Below, piece after piece: positions 9,808-20,767 of a DNA stretch of 64,000 bases. Location of the stretch: assembly GCA_001724265.1 (NCBI GenBank), contig MEDY01000048.1, forward strand, positions 1 to 64,000, read 5' to 3'. Made by a program: the position numbers and the translations under genes. The notes under the pieces are model-generated. The model had not been told where the DNA came from, did no database searches, and saw only the letters and a program-made list of their open reading frames with translations. Within the stretch, counting starts at the first letter, position 1, and every line of letters starts with the position of its first letter. The DNA is from Rhizaria sp. SCN 62-66. Taxonomy: Eukaryota > Rhizaria, unplaced.

Positions 9808-11632
9808 ATGCGCTTTGCGCCCCTAACCTTCATGGCCGCGCTCGGCGCCGCCCTTCTCCTCGCCACTCTCGCCAACGCTGCTGCCGCTGAGCCCGCCGTC
9901 GCCGCCGCCGGCACCGCGACTGCCGTCAACGGCAAGACCGTGCTGCTGAAGCGCCCGCAGGCGAACCTGATCCCGGAGCTCTACCCCGAGAAGTACCCCG
10001 GTCTCAAGGCGCGTCCCACCCCTGCTCTGGCACTGGACCAGTTGCCCAGCGAGTTCAACTGGTGCGCGCAGGGCTCCGGCTGCGTGTCTAACTGGCAGCA
10101 GCACCTGCCCAAGTACTTCCCGCTCTGCTACCTGCACGCCACGCTCACGATGGTGGCGGACCGCATCCGCCACGCGCTGCACGGCTCCGGTGTCCCCGAC
10201 GTCGTTCTTTCTCGCCAGGTACGCTCTCCTCCACCAACAAAAATCGAGTTATCTCAACAATATGTGCGCTTAGAAATGTATAACTTAACTTTTCAACTGA
10301 ATAGTAGTTTCACATTGTATATTTTGATTTTACTTCTAAATTCGAACCTCGATTTTCGTTGACTCTCTCTCACCCTTATACTATTCGCGAATGTGCGCGC
10401 GTCCCTCTCCAGGACGTCCTCGACTGCGCCGGCGCGGCGGGCTACGGCCAGGACGCCGGCGGCGGCGGCGAGGGCGTGGACGTGCTCGAGTACCTTCGTC
10501 AGCACGGCGTTCCCGACGAGACCTGCAATCCTTTCACCGGCAAGCTCGACAACAAGTGCAACGCGGAGCAGCGCTGCCGCAACTGCATGATGCTGCAGAA
10601 CGACAACCTGCCACACTGCTTCGACGTGCCCAACTTCGTCCGTTACCGTGTCACTGACTATGGCTTCCTCTCTGGCGAGGCCGCCATGATGACCGAGATC
10701 CAGGCTCGCGGGTACGTCAAAACTGAAAATTACACTAAAATGCATTAATCTCACAGCTATTAACATATACGAATCCAAATCCGAGATGTATTTATATTCC
10801 AGCGTTCCATAATCTAAATCAACTTCTATCTTTTTATTTCACGCCCATTATATATAGTCCTATCACGTGCGGTATCGCCGTCGACGACGACTTCTGCTTT
10901 AACTACCGCGGCGGCATCTACCGGGACCCGAACAACGCGACCGAGGTTGACCACGACGTTGAGGTCGTCGGCTGGGGCGAGCAAGCACAGATCAACGGCT
11001 CGGTGCTCAAGTTCTGGGTCATCCGCAACTCATGGGGCTCGTACTGGGGCCACAACGGGTTCTTCCTGCTTGAGCGCGGTGTCAACGCCATGCGGCTTGA
11101 GGAGAAGTGTCTTTTCGCGAACCCCGATGTGTCGGAGCTTAACGCGCACCTGGCGGGCAACTCTGTGGGCAGCATGTTCGGGCTCATCCCGCCCAGCGCT
11201 GCCCCGCGCATGCTTCCGCCGGGGTGGAAGCGCGCCAAGCACGACTTCATGACGGCCAAGGAGGTCGCGGCGGGGAAGAAGGAGGGCGAGGACGTCGACG
11301 CGTGGATCGAGGCCAACCTGCCTAACGGCCGTCCGGTGTCTTACGCCATGTACCCTCCTCTTGATGCTGCCGTGAAGCCCGCTGCTGAGGGCTCCGAGAC
11401 TGCTGGCGGTGTGGCGCTGCTGGCGACCGGCGCCCCCGTCACCACCGCCGCTGCCCCCGCTGCCGAGGGCACTGAGACAGCGAACAAGCCGTCTAGCAGC
11501 ATCTTCGAGACGGCGTGGTTTTGGGTCACCATTGGCTTCGCGGTCATCGCTGTGTGCACCTACTATTGCCTCATTCGCACTGGGCAGAGCCGCGGCTACG
11601 AGCCCATCAGCGACCGCTCTGCCACCGTCTAA
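9808..11632 (+). CDS. CTSZ-like: Cathepsin X/Z-like cysteine peptidase with C-terminal membrane anchor
   Basis: Three exons: 9808-10218, 10413-10711 and 10858-11632, giving 494 residues. The introns start GTACGC and GTACGT, and the first pair joins in phase 0. Residues 1-~27 form a signal peptide (LGAALLLATLANA). The papain-type C1 domain shows family hallmarks. The cysteine region reads QQHLPKYFPLCYLHATLTMVADRI, where cathepsin X normally has CGSCWAH, so the nucleophile Cys is kept but CGS is replaced by FPL and Trp by Tyr. Next come QHGVPDETCNPF, GPITCGIAVDDDF (rebuilt across intron 2), the His motif VDHDVEVVGWGE and the Asn motif IRNSWGSYWG. Beyond the usual family length there is an Ala-rich stalk, one transmembrane helix (WFWVTIGFAVIAVCTYYCLI) and a short tail with GYEPI, a GYxxPhi lysosomal sorting signal. 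It is probably an endolysosomal membrane-bound carboxypeptidase, though activity needs testing because the oxyanion-side sequence is altered. Confidence 0.85.
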
Positions 11633-11640
11633 GTACCTCC
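11627..11640 (+). repeat. Partial copy of the dispersed element, spanning the cathepsin stop codon
   Basis: GTCTAAGTACCTCC. The gene's TAA stop (11630-11632) is the TAA inside TCTAAGTACC, so this copy straddles the coding/3'UTR boundary. Confidence 0.5.
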
Positions 11641-12246
11641 AGCACTGAGTACGTGCACGCAATGACTTTGAGCTGTTGCGTACAAAAACAACAACAACAA
11701 AGAGCTACAAAGAGCGATCTGTCTTATTTCTTCAAGTTGATTTTCTATGAGTTGATTTTAGTAAATGAGTGAAATAGTATGATTTTTAGCAAACATATCC
11801 TCAGATGCTTGCTGGTCTAAATGAAATTAAATACAAAGACCGCAATATTATGATCTATTCCTTCGCTATCGAGTCGCAGTGACACAGCCGCAGTCAGGCC
11901 TCACGTCAGCTTGACGCTGGCATCGATTTATTTTTCATGTTACGCACCGACTTAGTGGGGGCGCAGTGCGGGTCTTGAATCGAGCATAACGAAAGATATG
12001 ATTGACGACGGTGACTCAATCTAATCTTAATAACTATTTTGAATCACTTTTTACTTCCGCCTAAACAACTAGAGCAAGCTAGGGGCGATATGTCTTCTTG
12101 CAGGCCTTACATACAGCGCACTGCGTCGGCTGTCGGAAACACGTTCAAGAGTTGAAATCTTACATGTGCGCAGTCCCCCAACTTAAATATATTGATATAT
12201 CGCATTCATGATTTTATTAACGTGCTCACATCTTTCACTTGTCTGA
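11633..12246. other. Intergenic, AT-rich
   Basis: About 600 bases between two plus-strand genes. It holds the cathepsin 3' end and the next promoter. The bases just before 12257 (gatttgctacag) resemble a 3' splice site, so the next gene could have an upstream exon that I cannot place. Confidence 0.4.
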
Positions 12247-14724
12247 ATGATTTGCTACAGCAACGCCGCCGTGATCACGAGCCAGAGTCAGACTGCTCTT
12301 GCTGCTGCCAGCAAGAACGTTCGTCTCAATTTGGGCCAAGACACCAGCACAGTGAGCACCAACATGCTTAGCTTGCCTCAACCAATCACTTCGCGCCGCG
12401 CTAAGCGTGCCTTATCTGCATTCAATAACGCGCCGCAAGATGAACTGGTGTCAAGCTCTCGTGACCCCTTCGACTTTGCCGCCGCCACCCCAGTCAGCTT
12501 ACCCAAGGCTCCTGTGCCCTCTACTGCAACAGTAGCTGCGCAGCTCCAGTCAAAGTCTCTGCTTGTTGCACCTCCAAGCTCCCAGTCACCTGGCGCCACC
12601 CATAGTACAAGTGTAAGTGTCCGTGGCGATGTAAGTGGGAATGTGTCACCACTAACGGGCGCAGTCAAGCGGACCCCTGGCCGCGAAGCGCTGGCGGCGG
12701 CAGCGCGCGCAGCGGCTGCTTGGGCCCGCGAACAACGCTATCTGCCCCTCTACACATACACCGCAAGTAACAACAACGACAACAACAACAACAGCGTCCG
12801 CAGCAGTCTGGACGGTTACAACGCGAGGACGCGTGAGGCTGCAGTGGCGGCGACTGCGGTACTCATGGGTTCCCTCGACAAGGCGAAGACTGTGGAGCGG
12901 AGGGCTGTGCAGCAGACGTGGTTGCTGCAGAGCGCGGGGGCGGCTGCCGCGCCGTCGAAGCTCCTGCTCTCTCCACCAAACATCAACAACAACAACAAGA
13001 ACAACAACAGTAACACTAGAAGCGGTGGTGCACACGCCAAGCGTCGCAAGGTAGTCAGTCACGGTGTCCGTAACAGTGCTGTAAACAAGACTCCCAGCTC
13101 ACACGCCACAAGCGTTGCGAACAGCAGTGATATTGTCGTTAACAAGAGTCGCCATGCTGCCGATGCTGGTGCAGTTGCTGAGTCTGCCGCGACTGAGACT
13201 GTGACGCCGGAGTGCTCTCCCCGGGCAGTCGCAGCTCTTTCTCTGAGTGACTACAGCTTCATCGACTACAACAACAACAACAGCGATGTTGACGACGGCA
13301 ATGGCAGCGGCGACGACGGGCGCTACGACTATTACAACAACAGCGCCCATGTCAAGACGTGTCACACCCGTGACAACAACAAAAACAACAACCATAACGA
13401 CAACAACAACAACGTGTCTGTGGATACGTTTTCAACCCCTGAGCCTGCTCTCACAGTCACTGTTGTCCATCGCCCCTGGTACCAAGCCCACCACGCGTGA
13501 CCGTAACATTGACTTTGACTGCAACTTAGACGATGACCGGGACCGAGACCGTGTGACCACCACCAGTGACATCGGCGCCACTGACCGTGGGCATGACCGT
13601 GAGAACGACCGTGAGCAGGGATGGAAGTCCGTTCTCGGCTTGGACGCGATGTTACGCCGTTCCCACCTCATGTTCCGCTCACCCGACACTGTCGCTGGTA
13701 CGAGTGCACCGGCTATTGCAGCAGCGACATCAGTAACGGATGCTATAATGGCTACTGGCAACTCTGCCCACAGTTACTCTACAGCCCACAGCCACACAGC
13801 CTCCCGTCACTCAACAGTCTCTGCGGCCCATGCAGACTCTTTAGCACACTCCGTAGCACACTCCACGGCAGCCTCAGCCGCGGCAGTCTCAGCCGCAGCA
13901 GACTCGGCCGCGTCTTTGCGCCTGCGCGCGCTGGATCTCGAGATTGCTTCCCTGTCCGCGGCCGAGATGCGGCTCTGGTCTGCGCTCACGGCGCAGGCCT
14001 CGGACGCGCAGCGGCGGCTGCGGCGGCAGCGCGCGCTGGCGCGGCAGAGGGAGGAGGAGTTCGCGGCCGTAGGCCGCCGCGCAGCCAGTGTGATACGCGA
14101 GACGGAGAGGGCGCTTGAGGCGGCCAACAGCAAGATGCAGCTCCAACAGCAACAGCAACAGCAACAGCAACAACAAAGGAACGCATCAGCTCGCGCACAG
14201 AGTGTCACGAGTAACGCGCACAACCCGAGCACCACGAGTACCGCGGATACTACTTGCAGCACAGGTACCGCGAGCAGTAGCACGAGCAACCCACCACGTG
14301 TTACACCACGGGCGACTGCGACTGCAACTGTGAGCTGGGGCCTCGACTCTAATGGCGACATCGCCAGCAGCCAGCACGGCTCCGCAGAGACTGAGAACGC
14401 AAGCGGGATCTCGCATAGCAACAGCCGCGGTTTGAGCGGTGCGAGCCAAAGCGACGGCGGTGGGGGCGGCGTGCGCAACTTGGAGCTGAAGCTGAAGCTG
14501 TGGCAAGTGCTAGGGCCCGATACCACGCATCTGTTCACGTACGTTTAAACATTGAATCACCAACATATATCACGATATTGCGTGTATTTCTGCTCGTAAC
14601 TCTTTTTGAATCTATGTTCACCTGCTTATGTCTTGTTTTGTCTTGCTTTTGTAGGGAGGAGCAACGGAGGCGTGCTCTGGCAGCGGCAGAATGGCTGCAG
14701 CAGAGTGAGGAGAACAACGAGTAA
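12247..14724 (+). CDS. Low-complexity coiled-coil protein, frame break near 13.4 kb
   Basis: Two coding frames appear to belong to one gene. The first runs 12247-13500; the second takes over at about 13440-13500 and continues to 14538. It is then spliced (GTACGT donor at 14539, TTTGTAG acceptor at 14654) to a last exon, 14655-14724, ending EEQRRRALAAAEWLQQ. The two frames differ by one base. A 43-nt intron from 13414 (GTGTCT) to 13456 (CTCTCACAG) restores the frame exactly and gives 772 residues, but it is far shorter than the other introns here and lacks the +4C donor. A sequencing or real frameshift is the alternative. The protein is rich in Asn, Ser, Thr, Ala and Asp/Arg. A coiled coil lies around ALDLEIASLSAAEMRLW...RQREEEFAAVGRRA, followed by poly-Gln. 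No known domain was recognised. The start is uncertain. Confidence 0.55.
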
Positions 14725-14848
14725 TGGAGAGGCCGACACATATGTAATGATAAGCCATGGGATATTGAGCCAACGAAGATTTATGGAATAATACAAATGT
14801 AGAATGAATGAATGCATTTATTAAATCCATGACGACGACTTCGAGTTG

Positions 14849-14950
14849 ACTTTTTCGGTCCACGACCCGACCGAAGCGAGAGGGAGAGACGTCGAGACAG
14901 ACCGAAGGTCGATGAACTTTGAAGCATTGGTTTTCGGTCCTTGATCCGTC
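14849..14950 (+). promoter_or_regulatory. Four alternating TTCGGTC/GACCGAA boxes upstream of the LAMTOR4-like gene
   Basis: TTTTCGGTCCACGACCCG (14852-14869) and TTTTCGGTCCTTGATCCG (14931-14948) are direct repeats. Between them lie two inverted copies, CGACCGAAGC and AGACCGAAGG. The first pair forms a perfect 7-bp inverted repeat. The last copy ends 13 bases before the ATG. These may be promoter elements or a 5'UTR hairpin; no factor is known. Confidence 0.4.
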
Positions 14951-14961
14951 AAACTGTACAC

Positions 14962-15315
14962 ATGCAAGCTCAACACGGTGGAGTCGACCCGATCTACCTC
15001 GACGATGGATTATTCCAGCAACTGCAGAACTCGCCAGACCTCTACGGCGCGTTCGCGATGACCCCTGATGGGACGGTCGTGCTCGCTTGCGGCGAGTACC
15101 TCGATGGCTATGCTGAGCTCCACGGTCCCGTAATTATGAACATTCTTTACGACGTCCGCGCAGTACTCAACACGAACCCGTCGGGCACCAAGTCCGCACT
15201 CGTGCGCGCCCCGTCTGAGCCCCTCAAGCGCATCACAATCTCCTACAACGACCACACGCTTGTCATCGCTCGCACGGAGAACCTCGTCTACGTCTCCAAG
15301 CTCAAGCTCCAGTGA
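14962..15315 (+). CDS. LAMTOR4: LAMTOR4-like Ragulator/roadblock-fold protein
   Basis: Single exon, 117 residues, starting at the ATG in ACACATGCAAGC; the frame upstream has no other ATG. The layout matches the small roadblock-like Ragulator subunit LAMTOR4: a strand pair GAFAMTPDGTVVLACGEYL, a long helix (GPVIMNILYDVRAVLN), then PLKRITISYNDHTLVIARTE and a last strand NLVYVSKLKLQ. The PxKRxxxxxxxHTLxxxxxxxxVxVxK pattern is the part I recognise from animal LAMTOR4. In animals Ragulator holds Rag GTPases on the lysosome for amino-acid signalling to TORC1. This protein lacks any membrane anchor, as expected of LAMTOR4. Another roadblock/longin family member is possible, since these short folds diverge quickly. 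Confidence 0.6.
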   Translation: MQAQHGGVDPIYLDDGLFQQLQNSPDLYGAFAMTPDGTVVLACGEYLDGYAELHGPVIMNILYDVRAVLNTNPSGTKSALVRAPSEPLKRITISYNDHTLVIARTENLVYVSKLKLQ

Positions 15316-16194
15316 TTTCTCTCTGCGACTAAGCATAATTAAAGTACGTATTTTTTTTTATTGTAATATGTTGGCTTTGTCTCTTAGTGTGTTTATTGTA
15401 TGACGCTATGGCTGAGTTTGTTCTCGTCTGCTCACTTTTTTTTCTAAGGTCTGCCTGTGTGATACACTGACTCACAAACTGTGTCTTTATCTTGCGTTCA
15501 TTGTTTGCGCGTGCTTCTATAGATACGAGCATCACATAATTAGCCCGGCCCGTTACTTAGCCACCTTTACAACGCCTTCTTGTCACCTTAATCAATCATT
15601 GTTGCAAGCCTACACTTACGCTCAGCAGTAAAGCTCTCTTAACTCGACTCGACATGGTCTCAAGCATCAGTTTCATGGCTTTAACTTAAGCATATGAATC
15701 GCGTACTGTTTGTTTCTCGCGACACATATTATGTTAACATGGCTCACCAACGTCAGTTCGTCTTGATGAGTTTATGCATACACATGTCGTCGAGCTTGCA
15801 ACGCAAAGCGAGACGACGAGAGCAACATAGCGAGAGATTTAGAGAGAATACCTACAGACGACAAGCAAGAGAACGATAAGCGAGAGCAACAACTAAAACA
15901 AAATATGACAGAACGACAGCAACATCGAATACAAAAACATATTAACTCTATTACAAAGTTCCACAAATTTAAACCAAATCGTTCGCATACTTCAACGAAA
16001 ACAAGGAGTATCCGCACATCTTTTGAAATCATCATACTTATTATATAGACTATACATGTACAGTTACAATATAAAACCATCTCTAGCACCGACAAATACC
16101 GCATCAAGCCAACTCAACAATGCTGCTCTCGACAATTAGAACAACAACCAAGTGATACGCTTCAGCTAAGCTTCGCACAATCGTGAATCAGTGC
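15316..16194. other. Convergent intergenic region
   Basis: About 880 bases between the LAMTOR4-like gene and the convergent EF-hand gene. It is AT-rich with T and A runs likely to carry both 3' ends. From 15790 to 15900 there is a purine-rich stretch with repeated GCGAGA/GAGAGCAAC words. No RNA gene was recognised. Confidence 0.4.
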
Positions 16195-17523
16195 TTACTT
16201 TTTGTTGGCATTGACGCGGCCGCTCTCAAGCATCATCGCCAGCGTCTCGTTATCCACATCAATATCACTGAACACATCGCTCCACTCCTCATGCGTCAGC
16301 AGCAAACTCTCCGTGATCTGCGAAAGCGCATCTTCGTAGCAGTCCTTGATCCGGTCCCACTGGTCCTGGTCGATCTTCAGCACCCTGACACTCGCGGCAG
16401 CGGCAGCGGCTAAGGGGGTACTTACACTCGCCGCACCGGCCGCTGCAGTCGCAGTTGAAGTCGCGGCGTCTGCGTTGCCCTCATTGCTGTCATTGTCGCT
16501 GGTGCTGTTGTTGTTGTTAGTGACACTGGAGGTACTTTGAGGCGGTAAGGGCTCGACGCGCGCGTGCCCGCACTTGAGCAGATGCTTCCACGCCTCATCC
16601 TTGCTCACCTTGCCGTCCTTATCCTTGTCCAATTCCGCAAACACGGTGAACATTTCCTCCACCAGCTCGTCCGTCCGCACGCGTCCCAGCGCACGGCCCT
16701 TGGCCCCGCGGGGCTTGCGCCGAGCCACCGCCACCGCCGCGGCCTTGGTGTTGGGGGCCGAGGCAAGTGGCGGCAAGGGGTCGAAGAAATCGGCGACCTT
16801 GTCGAAGAGAGAGTCGAAGAAACTGGTCTTGGCGGCAGCAGGCTTCGCCTCGGTACTCGTGGTACCCGTGGGGTTGCTGTGGTTGCGCATGGGGCGGGGT
16901 TGGGGCTTCTCACCGACGGCGGCCGCGGCGGCGGCGGAGGGCAGAACGCCGGACAGCGCAGCGGCCGAGACGATGTGCTGGCGCGGTGTCGCTGCAGATG
17001 CAGACGCAGAGACAGAGCTAGAGCTAGAGTTCGCGTGCGCGCCGTTCGCGGCGTCAGGGTCAAAAGAAGCAGAAGCAGTAGCAATGGACTCAGGCTTGGC
17101 GCCATCGTCGCCGTTGTTCTTGGCAGATCCCTCGGCGCCATCTGTTGCGCTGCTGGCGTCTGTGTGGTTGTTTGCAGACGAAGGAGATGCGATTGACACG
17201 AGCTCAGACGCAGTGGCGGCAGCAGACACAGTCTCACGTGCGAGCGGTTTAGCAGCGGTCACGCCGGACGGGTAAACAACCTGGGCCTGGATCGGGGCAG
17301 AGCCTGAGAAGAGGAAATCATCGTCGTCGTCCACGGTCGACTTACTGAAGAGGCTGTCGCCGCTGTCGGTGCCGTTGCTGCTGTTGTTGGCGGCGTTGGA
17401 AGGGCTGGTTTCGAGCAGGGAGTTGAGAATCTCGCGACGACGGGACTCCTTGGCGTCGGCCTCGACAAAAGAGTCAACAACGGCGTCGAGCAGCTCGGCG
17501 CGGCCCTTGTGAGCAGCAGACAT
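16195..17523 (-). CDS. EF-hand protein with low-complexity linkers
   Basis: Single exon of 442 residues starting at the ATG at 17523 (MSAAHKGRAELLDAVVDSF). One canonical EF-hand is present near residue 299: FAELDKDKDGKVSKDEAWKHLL, with calcium ligands D-x-D-x-D-G-x-V-x-x-x-E in the standard positions. A second segment near the C-terminus (ESLLLTHEEWSDVFSDIDVD) resembles a degenerate partner EF-hand lacking a full loop. The N-terminal ~45 residues are helical, and residues 45-280 and 320-385 are Ser/Ala/Asn-rich spacers. It should bind calcium as a sensor or adaptor, but I recognise no specific family. The gene carries an 18-bp dispersed element in its second spacer. Confidence 0.7.
   Translation of the reverse strand: MSAAHKGRAELLDAVVDSFVEADAKESRRREILNSLLETSPSNAANNSSNGTDSGDSLFSKSTVDDDDDFLFSGSAPIQAQVVYPSGVTAAKPLARETVSAAATASELVSIASPSSANNHTDASSATDGAEGSAKNNGDDGAKPESIATASASFDPDAANGAHANSSSSSVSASASAATPRQHIVSAAALSGVLPSAAAAAAVGEKPQPRPMRNHSNPTGTTSTEAKPAAAKTSFFDSLFDKVADFFDPLPPLASAPNTKAAAVAVARRKPRGAKGRALGRVRTDELVEEMFTVFAELDKDKDGKVSKDEAWKHLLKCGHARVEPLPPQSTSSVTNNNNSTSDNDSNEGNADAATSTATAAAGAASVSTPLAAAAAASVRVLKIDQDQWDRIKDCYEDALSQITESLLLTHEEWSDVFSDIDVDNETLAMMLESGRVNANKK
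16409..16426. repeat. 18-bp dispersed near-palindrome, copy in the EF-hand gene
   Basis: Plus strand GCTAAGGGGGTACTTACA. In the gene sense it reads TGTAAGTACCCCCTTAGC and is translated VSTPLA. Confidence 0.7.
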
Positions 17524-18324
17524 CAGCGGAAAAAAGTACTCTTGTAGTGCTGAGAGCTTGCGAGGTTGGGTGCAGTGGTCCTCGACGTGAGACCTGGTCT
17601 ATGTGTCACAAAAGTAGATACAGAGATAGACAAACAAGTTTTAGCGAGATATTATAAACGACTGAAATATATTATGGTATGTTCAGTCATGGGCACAATT
17701 TCACGACGTCAATGACGGTCGATAGACATCGTATCTGAGTCTTGAAGATTCCAAGCCAGTCGTGACCTCGAAGCCCATCGCCACCCGTTCCAGCCATAAA
17801 CCGCACGCAGAATAGTAAAATCATTGGTTTGGAGCTTAATACGACTAGATATGAAGTTAATGACGCTTTCGGTTGTAATTTTAGTTGTATTTTGACAGCT
17901 ACGTAAAAAAATCATTCGCACCGTAGTGCATTTTCTCAACAATTGTTTCCTCCAACATACCCACAACAACAGCGCCAAGTCGCTTCGCTCTCACCGATAG
18001 CGCATAAACAAACAGCTGCGTCAGTCAATACAAGCAACACTAGCTTGCTAACGCCACAATTCGCACACTATCTCTTCCGTAAAGCCTCCGAAGCAAAATC
18101 AAACATGACATTGATGCTCAACCTAGACTCACCCCTGCCGACAAACAAACGCAACACCAACTCGAACGCTTACACGAACATCACATGTTCACAAGGTATC
18201 ACTACACGCTCGCATTGCTATCACGCTCATCATCATCCATCAAGCGCATTAAAGTGCATTTTCTCACTCGTTTCACTGTGGCAGCAAGTAAAACACACTT
18301 ACCGAGCATTCACTTACAGCGCAC
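17524..18324. other. Intergenic between two minus-strand genes
   Basis: About 800 bases with the EF-hand promoter and the kelch 3' end. A plus-strand open frame at 17943-18359 (MFPPTYPQQQRQ...) runs into the antisense of the kelch gene and has no domain; I do not call it. Confidence 0.4.
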
Positions 18325-20767
18325 TCAGTGGCGGACAACGCCAGCGCCGCCGAAGATGATCATGAAGCGGTTGTCGTTCCACGTCTTGCGATAGCGCGGG
18401 TTCCACCGGTAGTTGGGCTTGGTGCCGGCGTTGAGCGTGTTTCTGTCGTACTTGGGCCGGCCAGGGGTCTTGGCCACGGGCGGGTTGACGACGGCGGCCG
18501 AGGCGCCACCGCGGGCGAAGGGGAACTCGCCCATGGGGAGCGCCTCGGACCAGGTGTTGGTGAGGACATCGAAGGTGTGGAGGTCCTCGAACGCGATGTT
18601 GTTCGCGATACCACCAAACACGTGGAGGCTAAGCAAGAGAACAAAGCAAAGATACAATATTGGATATATAGAGATGAGATGAAGGTCATTCAGAACAAAA
18701 CAAAGTAAAATACACAATGATCAAACAAATATGATTGAATAACTCAGTGTGGATGTAATTATCGCGAGATATCCTCGTAGACGTACCGAGAGCCCATGAA
18801 GACCATGTTTGCGAGCATGCGGGGGAAGGGCGGGATCGAGGCGCCGGCGATCGGCGCGGCCCAGCCACCCCGGGACATGTCAAACACCTGGAAATCGTTC
18901 ATAGGGACGTAGTCCGCGCCGACGCCGCCAAAGACGTAGAACATCATGTTCTCCTCCTTGCCAGTCGCGGAGAATGCAGCGCAGGAGTGCAGCCAACGCG
19001 GGGCCGGGGCGCGCATGGGCTGGTTCGGACTGATCTCAGTCCAGGTGTTCTCGATCGTGTTGTACGCCCAGAGGTCGTTGAAGGGCTGAAAGCCGATGGA
19101 GATGCCGCCGAAGACGTAGACGGTGTCACCGATGACAGCGGAGCAGTGGCCCTCGCGCGGCAGAGGACGAGTGCCGTTGGGGCGCGCCTCTGCCCACGCC
19201 GACGTCAGCGGGTTGAAGGTCCAGGTGTCGCCGAGCACCTTGCCCTCGTGGGACGCGCCGCCGAAGACGACCATGCGGTTGCTGACGGTAACAGCCGAGT
19301 GCAGCAGACGCGGCTCGGGCATGGGCGCCGGGTAGACGCCGTTCTCAGACTGGGCAAGGACGCACTTCCAGATCTTGGTGTCGAGGTCATACTCCCAGAG
19401 GTCGGTCGGCACGGCGGGCCAGTCGCGCAGGCCGTCGGACTCGGGGCGCAGGCCGATGAGGCCGCGCCAGTCAAGGCTCGCGGGGTTCGCGGTGCCAGAG
19501 CCCTACAGAGAGAAGAGACACAGCGAAAACGAAGCATAAAAGAGGGTTGTCAACGTGAGAATCGTACAGCATACAGCAGATACTAATTAAAACAGTGATG
19601 ACATTTTGTGACATTTTGTGTAGAGAGATGTTTAGAAACATACCTGGAGGAAGCGCTCGGGCTCAGAGGCGCGCGCGGCGGCGATGCGCTGCGACTCGCG
19701 CTCCGACGCAGCGTAAATGTCGCGGAAGCGGCGCTGCTGAGCGGCGTTGTTGGGCTGGCGCGGGAACGTGTTGGGGAAAATGTCAGACACGGTGGGCTGC
19801 ATCATCGCGCCAGACTCGCCGCCCATGTAGCCAGCGCTGGCCGTGATGGTCGAGCCGAGCTCCATGAACACGCCGGGCTTCGCCGCGCCAGCTCTCGGAG
19901 CACCACCAGCGCCGCCCTTAGCAGCACCGCCCTTAGCGCCGCCCTGGCGGTTGGCACCGGCAGCGCCAGCGCCGACGTTGGCGGCGGGCTCGGTGGCAGC
20001 GAACCCGACGCCAGAGATGATGCCACGGTACTCGGGCTGGATCACCGGCACGGGCGCCTTCGGCAGCGCGAACTCGCTGGGCATGCCCTTAAACGCGGGC
20101 CCCGTGGGGACGTCGTCGGGTCGGCCAGTGCCGGGCGGCATGGGGGGGATGTACGAGCGCTGGAACTGGTTCCAACGGGACTGCTGGTAGTTGAACAGCC
20201 AGACATCGTTCATGAGCTTGTCCGTGTAAGTCGAGATGCCGCCGTAGACGTACATCTTGTTGTTGGCGATCACGGCCGAGTGGAGCCAGCGGCCGGCCGA
20301 CGACATGGGCGCATCGGTGAAAGACTCGGCGGGATCGAACGTACGCGGACCGGACGGGAAGTCGCGCGGGTCAATGTCGGGCACGGCCGCGTAGCCGGGG
20401 TCCAGAGCCTCGGGCGGGTCCATGCCGCGCAGGGGAGGCTGCTCCACCGCGGGCTCAGGCACGGTCTGGCGTACCAGCGGGAGGAGGTTCGGCAGCGGAT
20501 TGCTGTCGGCCGTCTCGCCCACGAAGGGGTCGTTCGACCCGGCTAAAAAGGGCAAAGGTAGATACAAATTAGGGGTACGTATGCGTTAGTCGTATGGCTT
20601 CAGTGTAGCGCAAGATGGTGAGGCTGGGGAAAGCGGGGTGGAGAGGGGCAACAACTGGACATGGAGAAGAAGGGGAAGGGAAGCAAGGGTAACGAAAGGG
20701 GTTTGTACGGACCATAAGCCGAGCCGACCACAGCGAGGAGCAAGCAGAAGAGAGTTGTCTTCCGCAT
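18325..20767 (-). CDS. Secreted kelch-repeat protein
   Basis: Four exons on the minus strand: 20767-20713, 20542-19644, 19502-18787 and 18628-18325, giving 657 residues. Donors are GTCCGT, GTATGT and GTACGT; all frames join. Exon 1 encodes a signal peptide (MRKTTLFCLLLAVVGSAYA). At least six kelch motifs end in the typical Gly-Gly pair: KMYVYGG, RMVVFGG, TVYVFGG, MFYVFGG, RLHVFGG (rebuilt across the last intron) and FMIIFGG. Several are preceded by R-x-x-H-S. They are paired with the downstream Trp of each blade (NDVWLFN, TDLWEYD, NDLWAYN). The protein should fold as a beta-propeller for protein or carbohydrate binding outside the cell or in the secretory pathway. A Gly/Ala/Lys-rich insertion lies between blades 1 and 2 (AAGANRQGGAKGGAAKGG). 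No galactose-oxidase copper motif or membrane helix is evident. Confidence 0.82.

Noticed and set aside
17943-18359. Plus-strand ORF with a Gln/Thr-rich start
   Set aside because: It runs into the antisense of the kelch last exon and lacks the GC-rich third positions of genes here.
19608-20546. Long plus-strand ORF antisense to the kelch gene
   Set aside because: It is a shadow of GC-rich codons; the minus frame has kelch motifs and correct splice joins.
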